Below, one piece after another: positions 38,266 to 50,984 of a stretch of 64,000 nt of DNA (positions within the stretch are counted from its first letter, which is position 1; every line of letters begins with the position of its first letter). A model generated the notes under the pieces. That model was given only the letters and a program-made list of their open reading frames with translations. It searched no databases and was not told the origin of the DNA. The DNA is from Steromphala cineraria (lineage: Eukaryota; Mollusca; Gastropoda; Trochida; Trochidae). The stretch lies in assembly GCA_916613615.1 (NCBI GenBank), contig OU744730.1:20501406-20565405 (forward strand), in the 5' to 3' direction. The position numbers and the translations under genes were made by a program.

Positions 38266-38983
38266 TTTTTAGTTTGCATATACATTTCAAATTAAACATT
38301 TCAATCTAAAATGTTAATCAGTTTGGCTGTGCTGTTGTGTTGAGATATCATGGAGTGTTTGTGTGTATACGCTTGTGAGAAAGATGTGCATAATAATTTC
38401 AATCTTTATGTTTTGACACATTTATTTTGCCAAACTTAAACTTTTTAAATTTTGATTCAAAGTATTATTCTTTTGAGTAAATAATGTTTTTATTTCCAAT
38501 GAAAAACTGACATGGATATATGTTGTTTTTATTTGAAATAGTTTTAGTTATTTCCTTTTTTCACTTTCATTCTCAGGATTTTCATTAGCTCATTATGATG
38601 TACATCTTTTAATCTGTTTTTGATATAAATTCATGTAATTATAACTCTGTTCCTGGAAAGCAGGTACTAAATTCAGTGTAGTTTTTTGTTGTGAGAAAAA
38701 TTTAATGCATTTTGGATACTAATTAACAGAAAGGACTTAATTAGACTATCCACGATTTGATTCTACATGCACATGACAAATGTATTATTTTCTTCAATTT
38801 TAAACAGTTTTTTACAGTCTTGGAATATTTTTTTCTTGAAGATTGAAGTCTAAGGTATTTAGAAAAAAAAAAGTTTTGAACTGAATGTATACACTTAATA
38901 ATCGCTTGAAAATCTAGTGACATAAGGGATGAAGAAATTCCATTGTACGTTTTGCATGCCGTTTATGTGTAAGTACTGTAATA

Positions 38984-39095
38984 TATACTCAACAGAAAAT
39001 TAAAGGACCACCTCATCTAACATCGATCATATTATGGACAATGAATTACTTCATTATAGAAAACTGGGACGGTCCTTAACTTTTTGTTCAGTATA
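38984..39095. mobile_element. 112-bp mariner-type MITE
   Basis: tatactcaacagaaaattaa and (inverse) ttaactttttgttcagtata are terminal inverted repeats, with TA at the ends as for Tc1/mariner targets. Confidence 0.8.
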
Positions 39096-39828
39096 TATTG
39101 CCCTCATAGGGACATCATGGTGCTTGTATAATGTATTGAGGTCATATATATAGAAACCATCTTAATGGTAATAATGTACAGTAATTTATTTTGCTCATCT
39201 GTACATACTCTATCTGTATATTTTGTCTGATAATGAATACATTTGTTTTTCTTTTAGTGTTGTTCTTTTCATGAAAGCCAAATGTCCTGAAACATGGCAA
39301 ACATGGCTTACATGCCCCTGTCCATAGTTTGATAGCCTGTTTTTCAGACCTTAAAGCGAAATTCTACCATGACATTTTAAAATCCTCAAATTTCATTTCT
39401 ATGGTCGAACCTACGTTTGAACACAATTTTTATGACGGCCGATTCACCGCGGTTTGATACACGCTGCCATAGAAACGAACTTCATCACGCGAGTCCACAT
39501 GCATACAGTGACTGTACGCTTCGGGAGTTGCTTCGTCTGAATACTAACAATAAGTCTTTTATCATTGTACTACCCGTACTTTTATAGAAGTAGAGTTTGA
39601 TTCGCATCGATATCACGCAGGTTTATGTCCATGAAAAAGTGTATTTTCAAGCAAAAGGCTGAATGTAGTTTAAGGAGCTACCGCAACCAGTTTTGGTTCG
39701 GTGATGTCAACAGTGACATCATAAGCGCAAGACATTATGACGTCACAGTGTTGACCAGAGCACAACTGAAGTTACGCGGTAGAAGAGAAATTACATAAAA
39801 AACGCTAAAGAACTTGTCATGGTAGAAT

Positions 39829-39970
39829 GGAGATAAACCTATACTGTGTTTTTTAATTTTTGTGGTCTAACGTAGATTCGATACCGTTGATGTTCGGCTC
39901 AGAATTACATCAACAGGTATCGAATCTACGTTAGACCACGAAAATTAAAAAACACAGTAGGTTTATCTCC
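39829..39970. mobile_element. Fold-back element with arms of about 64 bp
   Basis: ggagataaacctatactgtg is mirrored at the right end. The arms continue through ggtctaacgtagattcgata with one 1-nt indel and leave a loop of about 13 nt. Confidence 0.95.
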
Positions 39971-40993
39971 TAAATATTGAATTGATGATCAACCCAGTCT
40001 AGAAAAGCATAGCAAGTCTAGATTACTCAGATCAGAAGACTGAAATCATCTCCTGGGCTCCTTGTTATAAAATACCTTCATGAATTGTTTAAAAATATCC
40101 AAAAATAATACTTCCAAGACGAAATGAGTTTCTCAAAACTTTATGACTTTATATATATTTTTTTTATAAAATAATGACATGGCTTGTAAACTTTTTTTTG
40201 ATGTGAAGGTTTATTATATATGTTGAGTTTTAAGGGACAACATGTGTTTGAGTTATGCTCTCTATATAAATTAAACTCGAAATCTTATTGTGTCTTTGGC
40301 CCAGGTTTCAACAAAGGTTTTTGATAGAAAGATGTACAAAACAAAGTTGTTGTTAATGTTGCAGTATTTATTTCAAAAATGCACAACTATCTGTATCAAG
40401 TTTACATCAAATTTTGCAATATCCATGACACGAGAAAATAATACAAATTATATACATGTATTTGAAAAACAAACAACAACACCCAGGACATAAACATATC
40501 AATTGTAACAATACTTCTTAGTTCAAACCAACATTTGATACATGCATGTTACATTAACTTCATGAAAACCTTATACATTTAATCAATGCAATGTAATAAA
40601 TTGAAAACAAAAATGAAAGAAATTGAAAAAAAAAGATGTAATAAAATGATTTAAACAACTGCATAAGCATATTAAGAATAACTATGAATTTGAAAATTTA
40701 ACTCCAACAAGTTTGAAAACATACATTCATCATTGATGTGGAGAAATTAAACACTTGAGGTCCCTTAAAACCATCATCAACAAAATGATATTTTATCATA
40801 TCCAAAGTTTGTAAGTTCTTACATAACATTTACACAATAACATTCACTAAGAAATTAGATAATAATAATTTCTCTAAAAGACAAATGCACTTTACTATTC
40901 ATCTAGGTGAATTCAAAAATTAACCAAATATGCCCGTTAGGTCTCCCCTTTTCTATGACAAGACAACAAGAATAGATAATTTTTCCCATTGTA

Positions 40994-43900
40994 TCACTGA
41001 GCTTCTTCATTGCTGGATTTGAGCCTTACGTAATGTGCCGGGTAGATTCCATACCGTCTCTTGCTGAAGTTGTTTGGTCTGATCCAACCATAAGCCCACC
41101 CCTCTTTGTTTGCTGGCAATTTCTGTTTGATTAATTGTCCTGCAATTATCAAATACTTTGTTTTAAAAAATGATATTTTATGAGCGCTTCAAAATATTTT
41201 GGATATTTAATCAGTGCTTCAAAATGTTGATGAGTTGAGTGTCTTGATAAAGGTAACTGTCTGTTTGAAGACATGCCCGAAAATTTCAAAGATCTGTCAA
41301 ATGATGTAGCTATGGCGGAGAGTTTGACAGGCGCGCCTTGGTCCCAGAGGACGCACTCCGATATTTAGATCAGGGAAAGATAACTTGTGTTTGGTCTCCC
41401 ATTAAACATTATATGAGTGCTCGCTGTCTGAAGTGATTACAGTGCAAGTTAGTTTTATGATTTATTGGCACATTATTGGTCCTTTAGCGTGACTCATTTT
41501 AAAAAGAAAGTCTCCGCTTCCAAACATGAATTACAAATCATGGTATATAATCAAAATCATTACAAAATATCAATATATACCACGAGTTATTATCTAAATG
41601 ATATATTTTATGAGCGCTTCATAAAAATACCCAAAGGTAAAGAAGACGAAGCATTAGAAAGCTAATAACCATTCAACATCTTACCAACTTCAAACGAGAG
41701 TTCACAGCTGCGTTTCCCCCTGTAGTCCCGGGTCGCTATAACTCTAACATTGGTAAGGTTTGTGACATTATTTGGGCTGGAGGATCGAAGAACGGGGGTC
41801 ATTTCCCTCTCACTCTCTTCCGACCCTTCTTTGCTGGTGGCCGGGTCAACCCGGAAGTGTCTGTCTTGTTCTCGAAGTGGGTGTGGCGGGGTCAAAGGTC
41901 GCGGTGTCCTGCTCCGGGGGTCAGGCTTTTTCTCCGACTCTTCGTCTGACCCAGGCGGTTCCCACGCTGTGACGGGACTCTGGGTCGGGGAGCTGAATCC
42001 GGGCTGGGTAGATGGACCTGAGAAATAAACGTAATGAGTTTGATTGTTCAGGTTGTTTAAAAGTCTAGTTATCAATTATGCAAACTAAAACAATATTTTT
42101 GATATAATTAAGTTACATGAAGTCATTAATACTGTCTTTAAATAGCCTAATTATATAACGCGTTAAATAGCTGAAATATTGCTGACAATCCGTTAAACCC
42201 CAATTCGCACTCGCCTAATTATATATATATAACGCATAAACTTCATTCCTCATTCGATAAACCGCAATAGAGCATTAGAGCTGGCGAGCACAACCCAACC
42301 ATCATACCAACGATATATACATGATTAAAACATGTATATGATTCACAAAGTATATAATCATGTAGAGACTTTTATAAGTGAGGAAAGGTCTAACTATTTA
42401 AAAGTAACCGCACAAGAAAACAATTTAAGGGATCATGGAAGCAAGAATAGCCTTTTACAAGAGTTGTATTTCCAACACACATAAAAATAACTTATTCCTC
42501 TCCAAAAGAAAAAACTTTGTCGACAAATATTGTGAAACGGACACCACAGTTTTTGTGGAAAATATGCTCTTTTCAAAACGACAAGATCACCTTCACTTGA
42601 AACATTATTTAGTCCGTCTTATGTATTGAAAAACACAGAAAATGATATCACAGTTACTGGATTAATGTTCGAAAAATACAAGAGGGGATGATAATTAATA
42701 AAAAATGTAGCGTATAAATATTTCGTAACATTTGGACAAAACGTGTTCGAATTATTAGCGGTGATAGCAGTGTTCACCTTTTGAAGCGCCTGTATAATAC
42801 CTCAAACTAGTCTTGACAAACATCATTACCACCGTTGGCGTATTTTAAATACAAGACGGTATCTTCTACAGTTAAGGGCCACTCCGTGATTCTCGTCACA
42901 ATATTTTACGAACGTAAATGACATGATTCATGATATAAATTCAAAATAAATCCCCAAACGGCAATTTAATGAGAAACCTCTCGATCAGATGACGCTATTG
43001 GTTAGGTTGGGTAAATATCACCCATGACAACTCACGTAGTGGCTCTTTAAACATTAATGAAAAAAATAATTCAATGCAATGTCATAAAAAACACCCACCT
43101 CTTGCTTGCGGGGACATACCTGCTTCACTACAAAACAATGAAATGTTACAAGAGGTTAATATGCATACTTTAATTATATATTGTATGTCCTTGCTACACA
43201 CACAAACAAAGATTTTCACACTTAAGGATAACTTTCATTAAATGCAAAAATTGACTTAAGACAAGTATGAACCATTTCGTTTCACTAGTCACGATAGTGT
43301 TCTATTTTTGAATACTTACTTTCTCATTAAATTTTTCTTGCCTTTATAATATTTTTTTTGGTTTGTTTACAAAAATTTCTATTAACTCTGGTGTCATTAT
43401 AGGTCATTAGCGATCATTTGTTTTTAGTAAGAGTGAAAAGTGTTTTTAAAATATATAAAATTAAAAGACTTATTTCAAGTTTGTAAACATGATTTATTAA
43501 CAAAGCATATATATAATACATCAATAAAAAGTCAAATTTAAATATAAACTTTAATATAAAAAAGAAATATCAAATCATTTTTGACTTTTCACTTTGTATG
43601 TTCAATATCCAAAATCGAGAACGTATTCTGGAATATGTTGCTGCAATTGACTTGAGCAGATTTGAAATGTTACCTAGAATGTGTCATTTCGCTAATTCGT
43701 GGAAATCGTGCAATGAGTTACGATATCAATTAATTACACGAACTTAACGAAAATCTCGTGCACTTACCCGTCCTTGCACCCGTGACTACTGTCCGCCACA
43801 GCTAATCGAGATTCGCACGTGCTGTGTAGAGTTCCTTGACTAGGGTCAGTCTTCATGATCCCGTGATTCTGGTAGTCCTAAAACAATGTGACATGGACGT

Positions 43901-46900
43901 TACAGATTTGTCCTCTTGGATTTTCCCTGAGAAGTATTTTAAAATATTTGAAGATCTTTGATGAATAGAAAATTTCATTAGGACTCATACCATTTTATTC
44001 GAAACCAGATCTGGTAAGAAGAAAAACACTTGGTTGGTGAAAATGCAAGACTCAAGAAACTGGGGTAAGCAAACTTCAACCCCGCCGTCGTTTTATTAAA
44101 TACGTCAGCAATGACAGAAACACTTGCCTCAAACTTTGGGAAAATGTGTTCTTTCATGAAAAGCGCCGTATATGCCCTGATAGCGTCCATAACTGGGAAC
44201 TCTTTGACTTGCTTCTGTAACTTGAGAAGACGTTCGTGCGCTTGTTCACTGAAAACAAACATTTAACGATCAATTTAGTACATTTCCGTTTATGAATGTT
44301 AAAGAAACTAGATGCAGTCAATCGTCACATTCCATGCATCTGCAACTGTAACTTCAGAGAACGCCATTTGAAATACCACATGATTTTTAAAACAACGGAC
44401 AGAATCTTAAAACGACATGACATTGTAGGCGAAAAATTTTACGTAAGTGATGATTTTTAACCAAATGTACACCTTGCAAAACTGACTCTATGACTTTAAG
44501 ATATTGTGAAAATCAGCTAACCAGCTCGCAGGTAGAAGCAACTCAACATGTCTCAACATGGCGCCCAACCTATCCCGGACTGACTGAAGACGGTACATCT
44601 CTCGCTCGTCATACGCCTCCTGACAATCTCGCATCTCCTGGAATGTATTAGATAATCAAATTAATATAGTGGCATCATTTCTACATATAGTTTTGATATT
44701 TGTAGACAGGCTTATTGATATCAGGTATCAAGAAATACAATTACATTTCGTAAACTCTTCTGTGCAAGCTCGACAGTGCACTGCACCTGAAGCTGATAGC
44801 AAAGTTGGAAATCTCCTCAAGGTTGCTACTACTGTGATCAAACTACAGATTAGACTCGGTTAGTCCAGGAACTCACTACCACGAATTCTTGTCAGCCCAA
44901 GCAGTTTTTTTAGTCCCCCAATAACTAAGCAAAAAGTACCACATTAAAATGTTGCTTCCCAGGACACCTTATATTTGTAAAGGGTCCTTTCTAAAAAAAA
45001 TGAGTATTTGAAGCAGGAAGCGGAGGTAAATCTATCACTGTACTTCCATCAAAATGCTACAAGGCTATATTTCAAAAGAATTGTATACTAGAAGGCGTGA
45101 ATGAAGCCCAGTAGGAACGTTGTTCCAAGGCACGCCTGTATGAGTTTCGACTTTTGCGAAATGGTAACTTTCCGGGGCCTCACCTTCAAAAAGCCTGTTC
45201 TGTTCATTGACTCGACTTTGAGCCTCGTTTCAAAACGAAGGTATGTATCCGTGGCCTGATTGGACAATTCGTTCCTCTTCTGCAGAAGTTCCTGGAACTT
45301 AGTGGAACTCTCACTTCGGTAAGGAAACTCGTCCATTGAGCTCTGTAAGGTCTCAAGGCTTTGCTTCTTGCGGTAGTATCTCTGAAAATGTACTTGGTCG
45401 TCAATTTATTCTAGTATCTTATATCCGAAATAAAAGTGTCTGTCCTAGGTTTTCAATTATAAAGATGTTTAGCGTACTAAGCGGCTTACGCGAACATAAG
45501 TCTAAGGTTGGGGTTTGGAACTACATATGCAATGCAAAAGTAAGTTTTGAACCATTAACCAAGCACTGAAATTTGAGGTAGTATAAAATTTATTAAGATT
45601 TATGATTAATTTATTGAAAGATACATATGTAACTTATAAATAAAGTAGTACTTTCACGTCCAAAAGTTGTTACATACTCAATAGAATCCAAGGAAAAACT
45701 AGTTTTTAACCCAAAAAAATGTAAGCAGGTTTTATTGGTTGAAATCAATTTATTGCATAAACAAAATTACATGACGTCACATCAAACACAAGCAGTGAAA
45801 CATTGTCCCGTCTTCTGTCACAACAGGGACATTATATAACATTATATAGGGTCTCTGGTCACAGCAACAAGAGTTCTATTAGTACGGCGTGTGCCCCTCT
45901 GCTCTCAATGCAGTCAAGGCACCATCGTCTCAGAGCAACAACGTTCCCCACAGTCTCTTGGAGAATGGCTAAACACTCTTGGTTCAGGAATGCAACATCT
46001 GTGCAGTGTTTATCCTTACACGTTGTCCTAAACATCCCAAATGTGTTCAATAGGTGATATATCGGGTGAATAGGCATTGCAATATCAACATTGAGTTGGG
46101 GTTTGTTTTTTTTGGCAGGAGGTCAATGACAACTCCCCCATGGTGTGGTCTACCGTTATAGTCCTGCAAAATGGCGACTATATCAATGACCTTAGAGCGG
46201 CGATGTTTCACGTGCTTCTCCAGTTCTATGGAAACGAACCTATGTTCTATGAACAACCGAGGGTAACACATTAACTGTTCTGACCATTTTACATACGGCA
46301 ATACCGTCCTGGATCCATGCCATGGCTCTCCCTCTGTCTTCAATGCTCTGACGTTGACGATGGATCATGTGATTGATCTGTGTTCCAAACATTCCTAATA
46401 AAGGACATTTGTGCATGATTCTAGAGGATATTTGCACTTCCCCAAGCACTGGCAGGGTTGGTTATATATTTGAGAGAATGTGTCCTGTGCAAGCCTATTC
46501 ATTTAAAAAACCCTTCAGTTTTTAGCTCATCAGGTCTTTAAAGACCCGATGGGCTTATTGCATGGCATGGCGTCCGGCGTCCGTCCGTCCATCCGTCCGT
46601 AAACTTTTCACATTTTCATCTTCTTCTACTAAACCAATGACTCTAGAGAGCTGAAATTTGATGTGCAGACTCCTTGGCAAATGGGGATTCTAAATTGTAG
46701 ATTTCGTGACCCCATGACCCCAAATGGGGTCACAGGGGTCAAAACCTTAAAAACCTATTTTCATCTTCTTCTCCAGTTCCAAAAGGTCTAGAGAGCTGAA
46801 AAGTTGTGTGTAGACTCCTTGGCCAATGGGGATTCTAAATTGTAGATTTTGTGACCCCATGACCCCAAATGGGGTCACAGGGGTCAAAACCTTAAAAGCC

Positions 46901-49900
46901 TATTTTCATCTTCTTCTCCAGTTCCAGAATGTCACAAGGGTCAAAACATATTTTAATCAAATGTCTGATGAGCTACAGAGCCCATGGCTCTATTTTTTAA
47001 TATGCTGCATTGTCCTGACATAACGTGATTTTAAACCATTACCAATCGTCGATCAAAAGATGTCAAAAATAACCCTCTAATTTGTATCACTATTCCCGCA
47101 GATGACCTTTAACCGTTGTTCCTTGGATTCTTTTGATTAATTTAAGGAAAATAAGTAAAAATGGGGCAGTATCTCTAACATGAAAGCAGGCATAATGCAT
47201 TGGAGTTTACAAAGTCTCATAGACAATTCATCGATGGCTGTATGAATGGTATAGACCGTCATTACTTACCTTTCTAGCCTTCTTACTTTTCTCCTCCAAT
47301 TTGTTCTGTTTGTCCAGTGCTTCGTTATACTTGTTGATAACTGCGTGTTGTGCCTCCCGTTTGAAGTGGTCCTTGTACTGTCTGAGACAAACTGGTAGTG
47401 AATGCACAGAATATGCAATTCTTACGATATCTTTATGGATCCGCACTCAGGTATTCTACCAGAAACATTTAATGTAATAAAACGTATACCTAGTCTGGGT
47501 ACGAATTTGATTTTGCATTCATTTTTTTTTTCATTTTGGGCACAACAGACTCCGAAGTGTTTATTCTTTACCTAAGTAACCTGGTCCGTCATACATTTTT
47601 CGTGATTGCAGATTAGTTTTGAATAATGAGAAGAATGTCATTGCATTGACAGAAAGTTAAAGTAATGCAAACGTCCTAAAATGCCTTAAAATGTGAGCGT
47701 AAATACGTGATTCTGAAATTGTTATATGGATCAGAGATCGGAGAAAAACAAGTTACTGGTTTTAATGGACTTATCGGGTTTACGATTGTTATTCAGTCAG
47801 TAACGCCGTTCTTAACTATAATTCCTGTAGATGATGTTTAAATACCATCAAATAACTCCTTTGAATAAAGAACGTTAAAATGTATTGAAAATTAAAGAAG
47901 AAACCCGCTAAATACAACTACAACACTTCTCGTGCAAAACGCCTACTCAACCTCCTCAAGTCTAAGAACGTCAGTTTCACTGCTATGTACATCTTACATG
48001 GCGTTGCAGGCTTTCCTTCCGCAATAATGTCAACCCATTCAAAGCTCTATACCTACTTCTTCAACATGTTAGCCTCGCTGAGTATTTTGTTAGCCACCTT
48101 GTTGTATAACGGGGCTTTTTCTGACGGTTCACTGAACACACCCCGCAACACAGTGCGGAAGTCACGGTACTCCAAATCTGAAATAGATAGACTCTCCGTC
48201 AGCTGTCAGTCAATACAGGGTTTGTATACCTACAGTGTACTGTATCTACAGCGCTGACTGGAACTATGTCACACCTATGTCTATCTATATTTACATACGC
48301 CTATCGTTTGCTGAACGGTAAATCCGTGTTGAAAGATTTGGTCTTAAAGACGATAGCTGTTGTCCACTCCCTCTACTGAACTACATATACTTCTAAACAA
48401 AATCATAACACTGAGTTTTATAACTTGTTCTTAATTTCCCTTTTTTAAACCTTGTTTATTTCTTCTTATTTTCTTTATGCCTAATATCTCTAAATCATAG
48501 CATTTATAAAGCTCAAAATTAGGGGGAAAATTGAAAGTATTATAACCCTCACCTGAATGTTATTTTGTAAATTTACAGTAATAAATGAACTTGTTTTTAG
48601 AAAATGTTTAACAGCAAGAGAAATAAATATCATTCTACAACGGTTTGCTTAAAGGAACAGAATTTACTTTCGCTTTTCTCTGAGTATAAGATAAGACAAG
48701 ATAAAGAGGTTATTCTTAAGATTGTTCAAGCTGTGCGGGGAGCAAAACTGAAGGCAAAGCTTGGTCTAACCTGACAGAAGCTTTCCTTATAACCCCAAAC
48801 ATAACCGAAGATGAAGATATCTCTCCCGTAAATGAGAAGTTCAAAATAATAAAATGTTTCACATAAAATTATCAATTCTTAAAATTCCATTCACAATCAA
48901 TAGATTTTGATTTCCCGACTGACATTACTGAAATCACGTGCTCACTAGTGGAGGGTTTGACAAATGTCATGCAATAAACTTACCACTGATATACTATTAC
49001 TGCTACTGCTAAACGACTATAATATGCTGGGATTAAGAAACATCTTTGACAATGGACCATTTTCAGGTTTTTTATAATTTTCGTAGTTTGAAATGGGCCG
49101 TTTGTTCATCAGGCCAATGAGCCAAATGACCTATGGTTCCTTCCTTTCCCGATCCCTCTACAGTTGATTCAGAATAACTGTTTTAATCACAAGATATATT
49201 CTCCACAAAGCAGGAGGAAGGAACAATATCGGGAGTGGAGCGAGTATTATTGAAGCTAGGTTTACTAAGACTGGAGGAAGGCACTGCAATCGTTCGTTAT
49301 AAGGTTGAATAGCACGAATACCCAGTGTCAGATGACTGCTAAAAACGATCTGGATTGTCGGGCCTTGTCGTGTTTGGGTGCCAAGTATTGGCAAAACTTC
49401 AAACGAATTCAAAACTCTTTCCAACGTTACAGATTTGGTTCACATGTGCACAATACTTAAGAACGTTTTGAATACTTCCTTCCTGAGAACACTTAAGAAA
49501 AGTAAATGGTAGTTGAAATGTGACTTGTAGTATATTATCCAATCAGATTCAAGTACCGAATGTTTCTGCGAGTTTCCTGCTCCACCTAGCGGCGAGATGT
49601 TCCAGACTGACAGAGTACTCCATCTCCACTCGGGCCCGCTCTTCAAGGTACTCCGACAGGCACTTCAGGGAGCTAAACGAGTTAAAGGGGCAGTAGCACG
49701 TTTTTGGATAATTTTATATTTTAAATTTTTCATTGATAATTGTACGTTAATGCTAAATGTATTATTGTGATAGTGTCAAAAGTCTCATAACACAAACCAA
49801 TTATCCTTAGTCAGCGGATAAAGTATGAAAATTCACTTAAAATCTATGGGCGGCCATTTTTGTGAACACCTTTTATTCATTTTGGGTAAGAAAAAGGAAT

Positions 49901-50864
49901 TACATGGCTAAACTTTACATTATATATTTGAATTATAACTGCTCCATTTAGTTTAAATGCATTGTCTTTCAATTGGAACCATAAATTTTTATTTTCCTGA
50001 CATCACCTTATTTCCCCCCAAAAAAGTGCTACTGCCCCTTTAAAGGCACAGTACGATCCGGGTTATATAAAATTTCAGTTGCTAGAACCTATTTTGATGA
50101 GGTTTATAGAAAAAACGCATAAGGTATTATCCTTTCGTATATGTTGTTTAACTCTGTCGTATTGACTCTTTAAACATACCAAATTCGATCTACCTTTCTG
50201 AACTTAAAATTGAAGTATTGCGTTTCTATGTTTAACATTTGGATATCGCAAAAACTAAATTAAATATTACCAATTACAAGATAATGACATCTGATACTTG
50301 ATAATCGGTTGGAGTTACAGATGTTTGACCCTCCTTACATCTTGTTTGTTATAAACTAATATCTTAATAATAATATGAGAAAATTTGAAGAAATCAAAAT
50401 TTCAAAAACACTTCCACTACCCTTTCAAAGAATTTTCTATTCTGGATATTGTATTGTTCTGAATGCAATAATTACTAAATTATCAATCATTTCCCTTAAT
50501 AGATGATATTATTAGTTATAGTGTGTATTTGTTACAATATACAATATTTATTGCAAAGGATATCATATTCGTTTCAATGTATATCATATTTTCTGTTATT
50601 TGTTTAGCATTATTTGCAATGTATTAAGTTCTCATGAAATCAACGTCGACTTAATGATGAAGATTAAGATTATTAGCGAAAAGTATTACTATAAATACAC
50701 CAAAGTCACAAATCACTCAAGAAAAGCGTTGAATACGTCTTATGGGCAGTAACTTTTACTTCTTTTGTGTAAAAAAAACCCCACTTTCAAACTTACTGGT
50801 TTCCAGCTGAAAAACGTTTGAATGCATCTTCATGCAGATAAATCCCCGTGTCAGGGGCTGCCAT
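40994..50864 (-). CDS. F-BAR and SH3 domain protein, complete (489 aa)
   Basis: Exons in order: 50797-50864, 49557-49672, 48057-48177, 47270-47381, 45184-45381, 44522-44637, 44128-44248, 43768-43877, 43099-43127, 41685-42017, 40994-41139. Total 1470 nt including TGA, with all phases consistent. Residues about 10-280 form an F-BAR-like helical domain (LSEYLEERARVEMEYSVSLE; KKQYKDHFKREAQHAV; FLKEMRDCQEAYDEREMYRL). Residues about 285-415 are a Ser/Pro-rich linker. Residues about 420-482 are an SH3 fold (ATRDYRG, CELSFEVG, GWAYGW, YGIYPAHYV). F-BAR proteins dimerise on curved membrane, and their SH3 domains recruit actin regulators. Layout and length resemble PSTPIP and nostrin, but I cannot choose, so no symbol is given. 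ATG 50864 is preceded by a CRE at 50957. Intron 7 has a GC donor. Confidence 0.9.
41685..42017 (-). CDS. F-BAR gene exon 10: Ser/Pro linker and SH3 first half
   Basis: Codes for a linker with many Ser/Pro and acidic pairs (GFSSPTQSPVTAWEPPGSDE, EKKPDPRSRTPRPLTPPHP), likely phosphorylated and SH3/WW-binding, and then the first strands of the SH3 domain (IATRDYRGKRSCELSFEVG). It joins exon 11 inside the domain after GTT G|. It is GC-rich compared with its surroundings, as expected of coding sequence here. Confidence 0.9.
42872..43050. mobile_element. TTAA-ended MITE of about 180 bp
   Basis: ttaagggccact at the left and agtggctctttaa at the right. A diverged, longer relative may span about 31420-31902 (ends near catggctctttaa). 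F-BAR gene intron 9. Confidence 0.65.
45740..46490 (-). pseudogene. Tc1/mariner transposase remnant
   Basis: On the minus strand the segment reads AILQDYNGRPHHGGVVIDLL, matching the second catalytic Asp region (D.ARPH) of Tc1-type DDE enzymes. After a frame change it reads SPDISPIEHIWDV followed by a stop, the classic motif ahead of the last catalytic residue. Frameshifts and stops show it is dead. It sits in F-BAR intron 4. Confidence 0.88.
46519..46998 (+). mobile_element. Helentron/pearl-like element, about 2.5 core repeats
   Basis: Left end tagctcatcaggtctttaaa, then gcatggcatggcgtccggcg and (ccgt)n; right end gatgagctacagagcccatg with hairpin and T run. The core differs by several per cent from the 24-kb and 27-kb copies (gaccccatgacccc in place of ggccctgtgacccc), so it is another subfamily. 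Confidence 0.87.
49682..50043. mobile_element. TTAA-ended MITE (aggggcagtagcac family), copy 1
   Basis: ttaaaggggcagtagcac at the left and gtgctactgcccctttaa at the right, with TTAA at both edges as for piggyBac/Kolobok targets. About 360 bp. Only 9 bp separate it from F-BAR exon 2. A second, unrelated element beginning aaggcacagtacgatccg follows to about 50420. Confidence 0.93.
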
Positions 50865-50956
50865 TCTTTGGTCGGCAATGAAATGATCTTTTCACGTCAT
50901 CCTTATGGTTTTCACCAACTTCAACCAGCTTGCCTTCTAGGCGCTACCCTTGTTTG

Positions 50957-50964
50957 TGACGTCA
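50957..50964. promoter_or_regulatory. Palindromic CRE upstream of the F-BAR gene
   Basis: TGACGTCA about 93 bp upstream of the F-BAR start codon, in a short GC-richer stretch (50930-50985). A CREB/ATF site at promoter distance is plausible; use is not shown. Confidence 0.45.
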
Positions 50965-50984
50965 TAGACGACGCAAGATATTAT

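Larger units (their letters stand above)
37282..40993. other. Convergent 3' region between ITFG1 and the F-BAR gene
   Basis: Holds the 3' UTRs of both genes. A likely poly(A) signal for the minus-strand gene is AATAAA on the minus strand at 40377-40382. Repeats: 37300-37720, 37865-38265, 38984-39095 and 39829-39970. I assigned no poly(A) site to ITFG1 and see no other gene. Confidence 0.55.

Noticed and set aside
41750..42028. Plus-strand ORFs over the F-BAR linker exon
   Set aside because: The minus-strand frame gives the SH3 domain with exact phases; these are GC-rich shadows.
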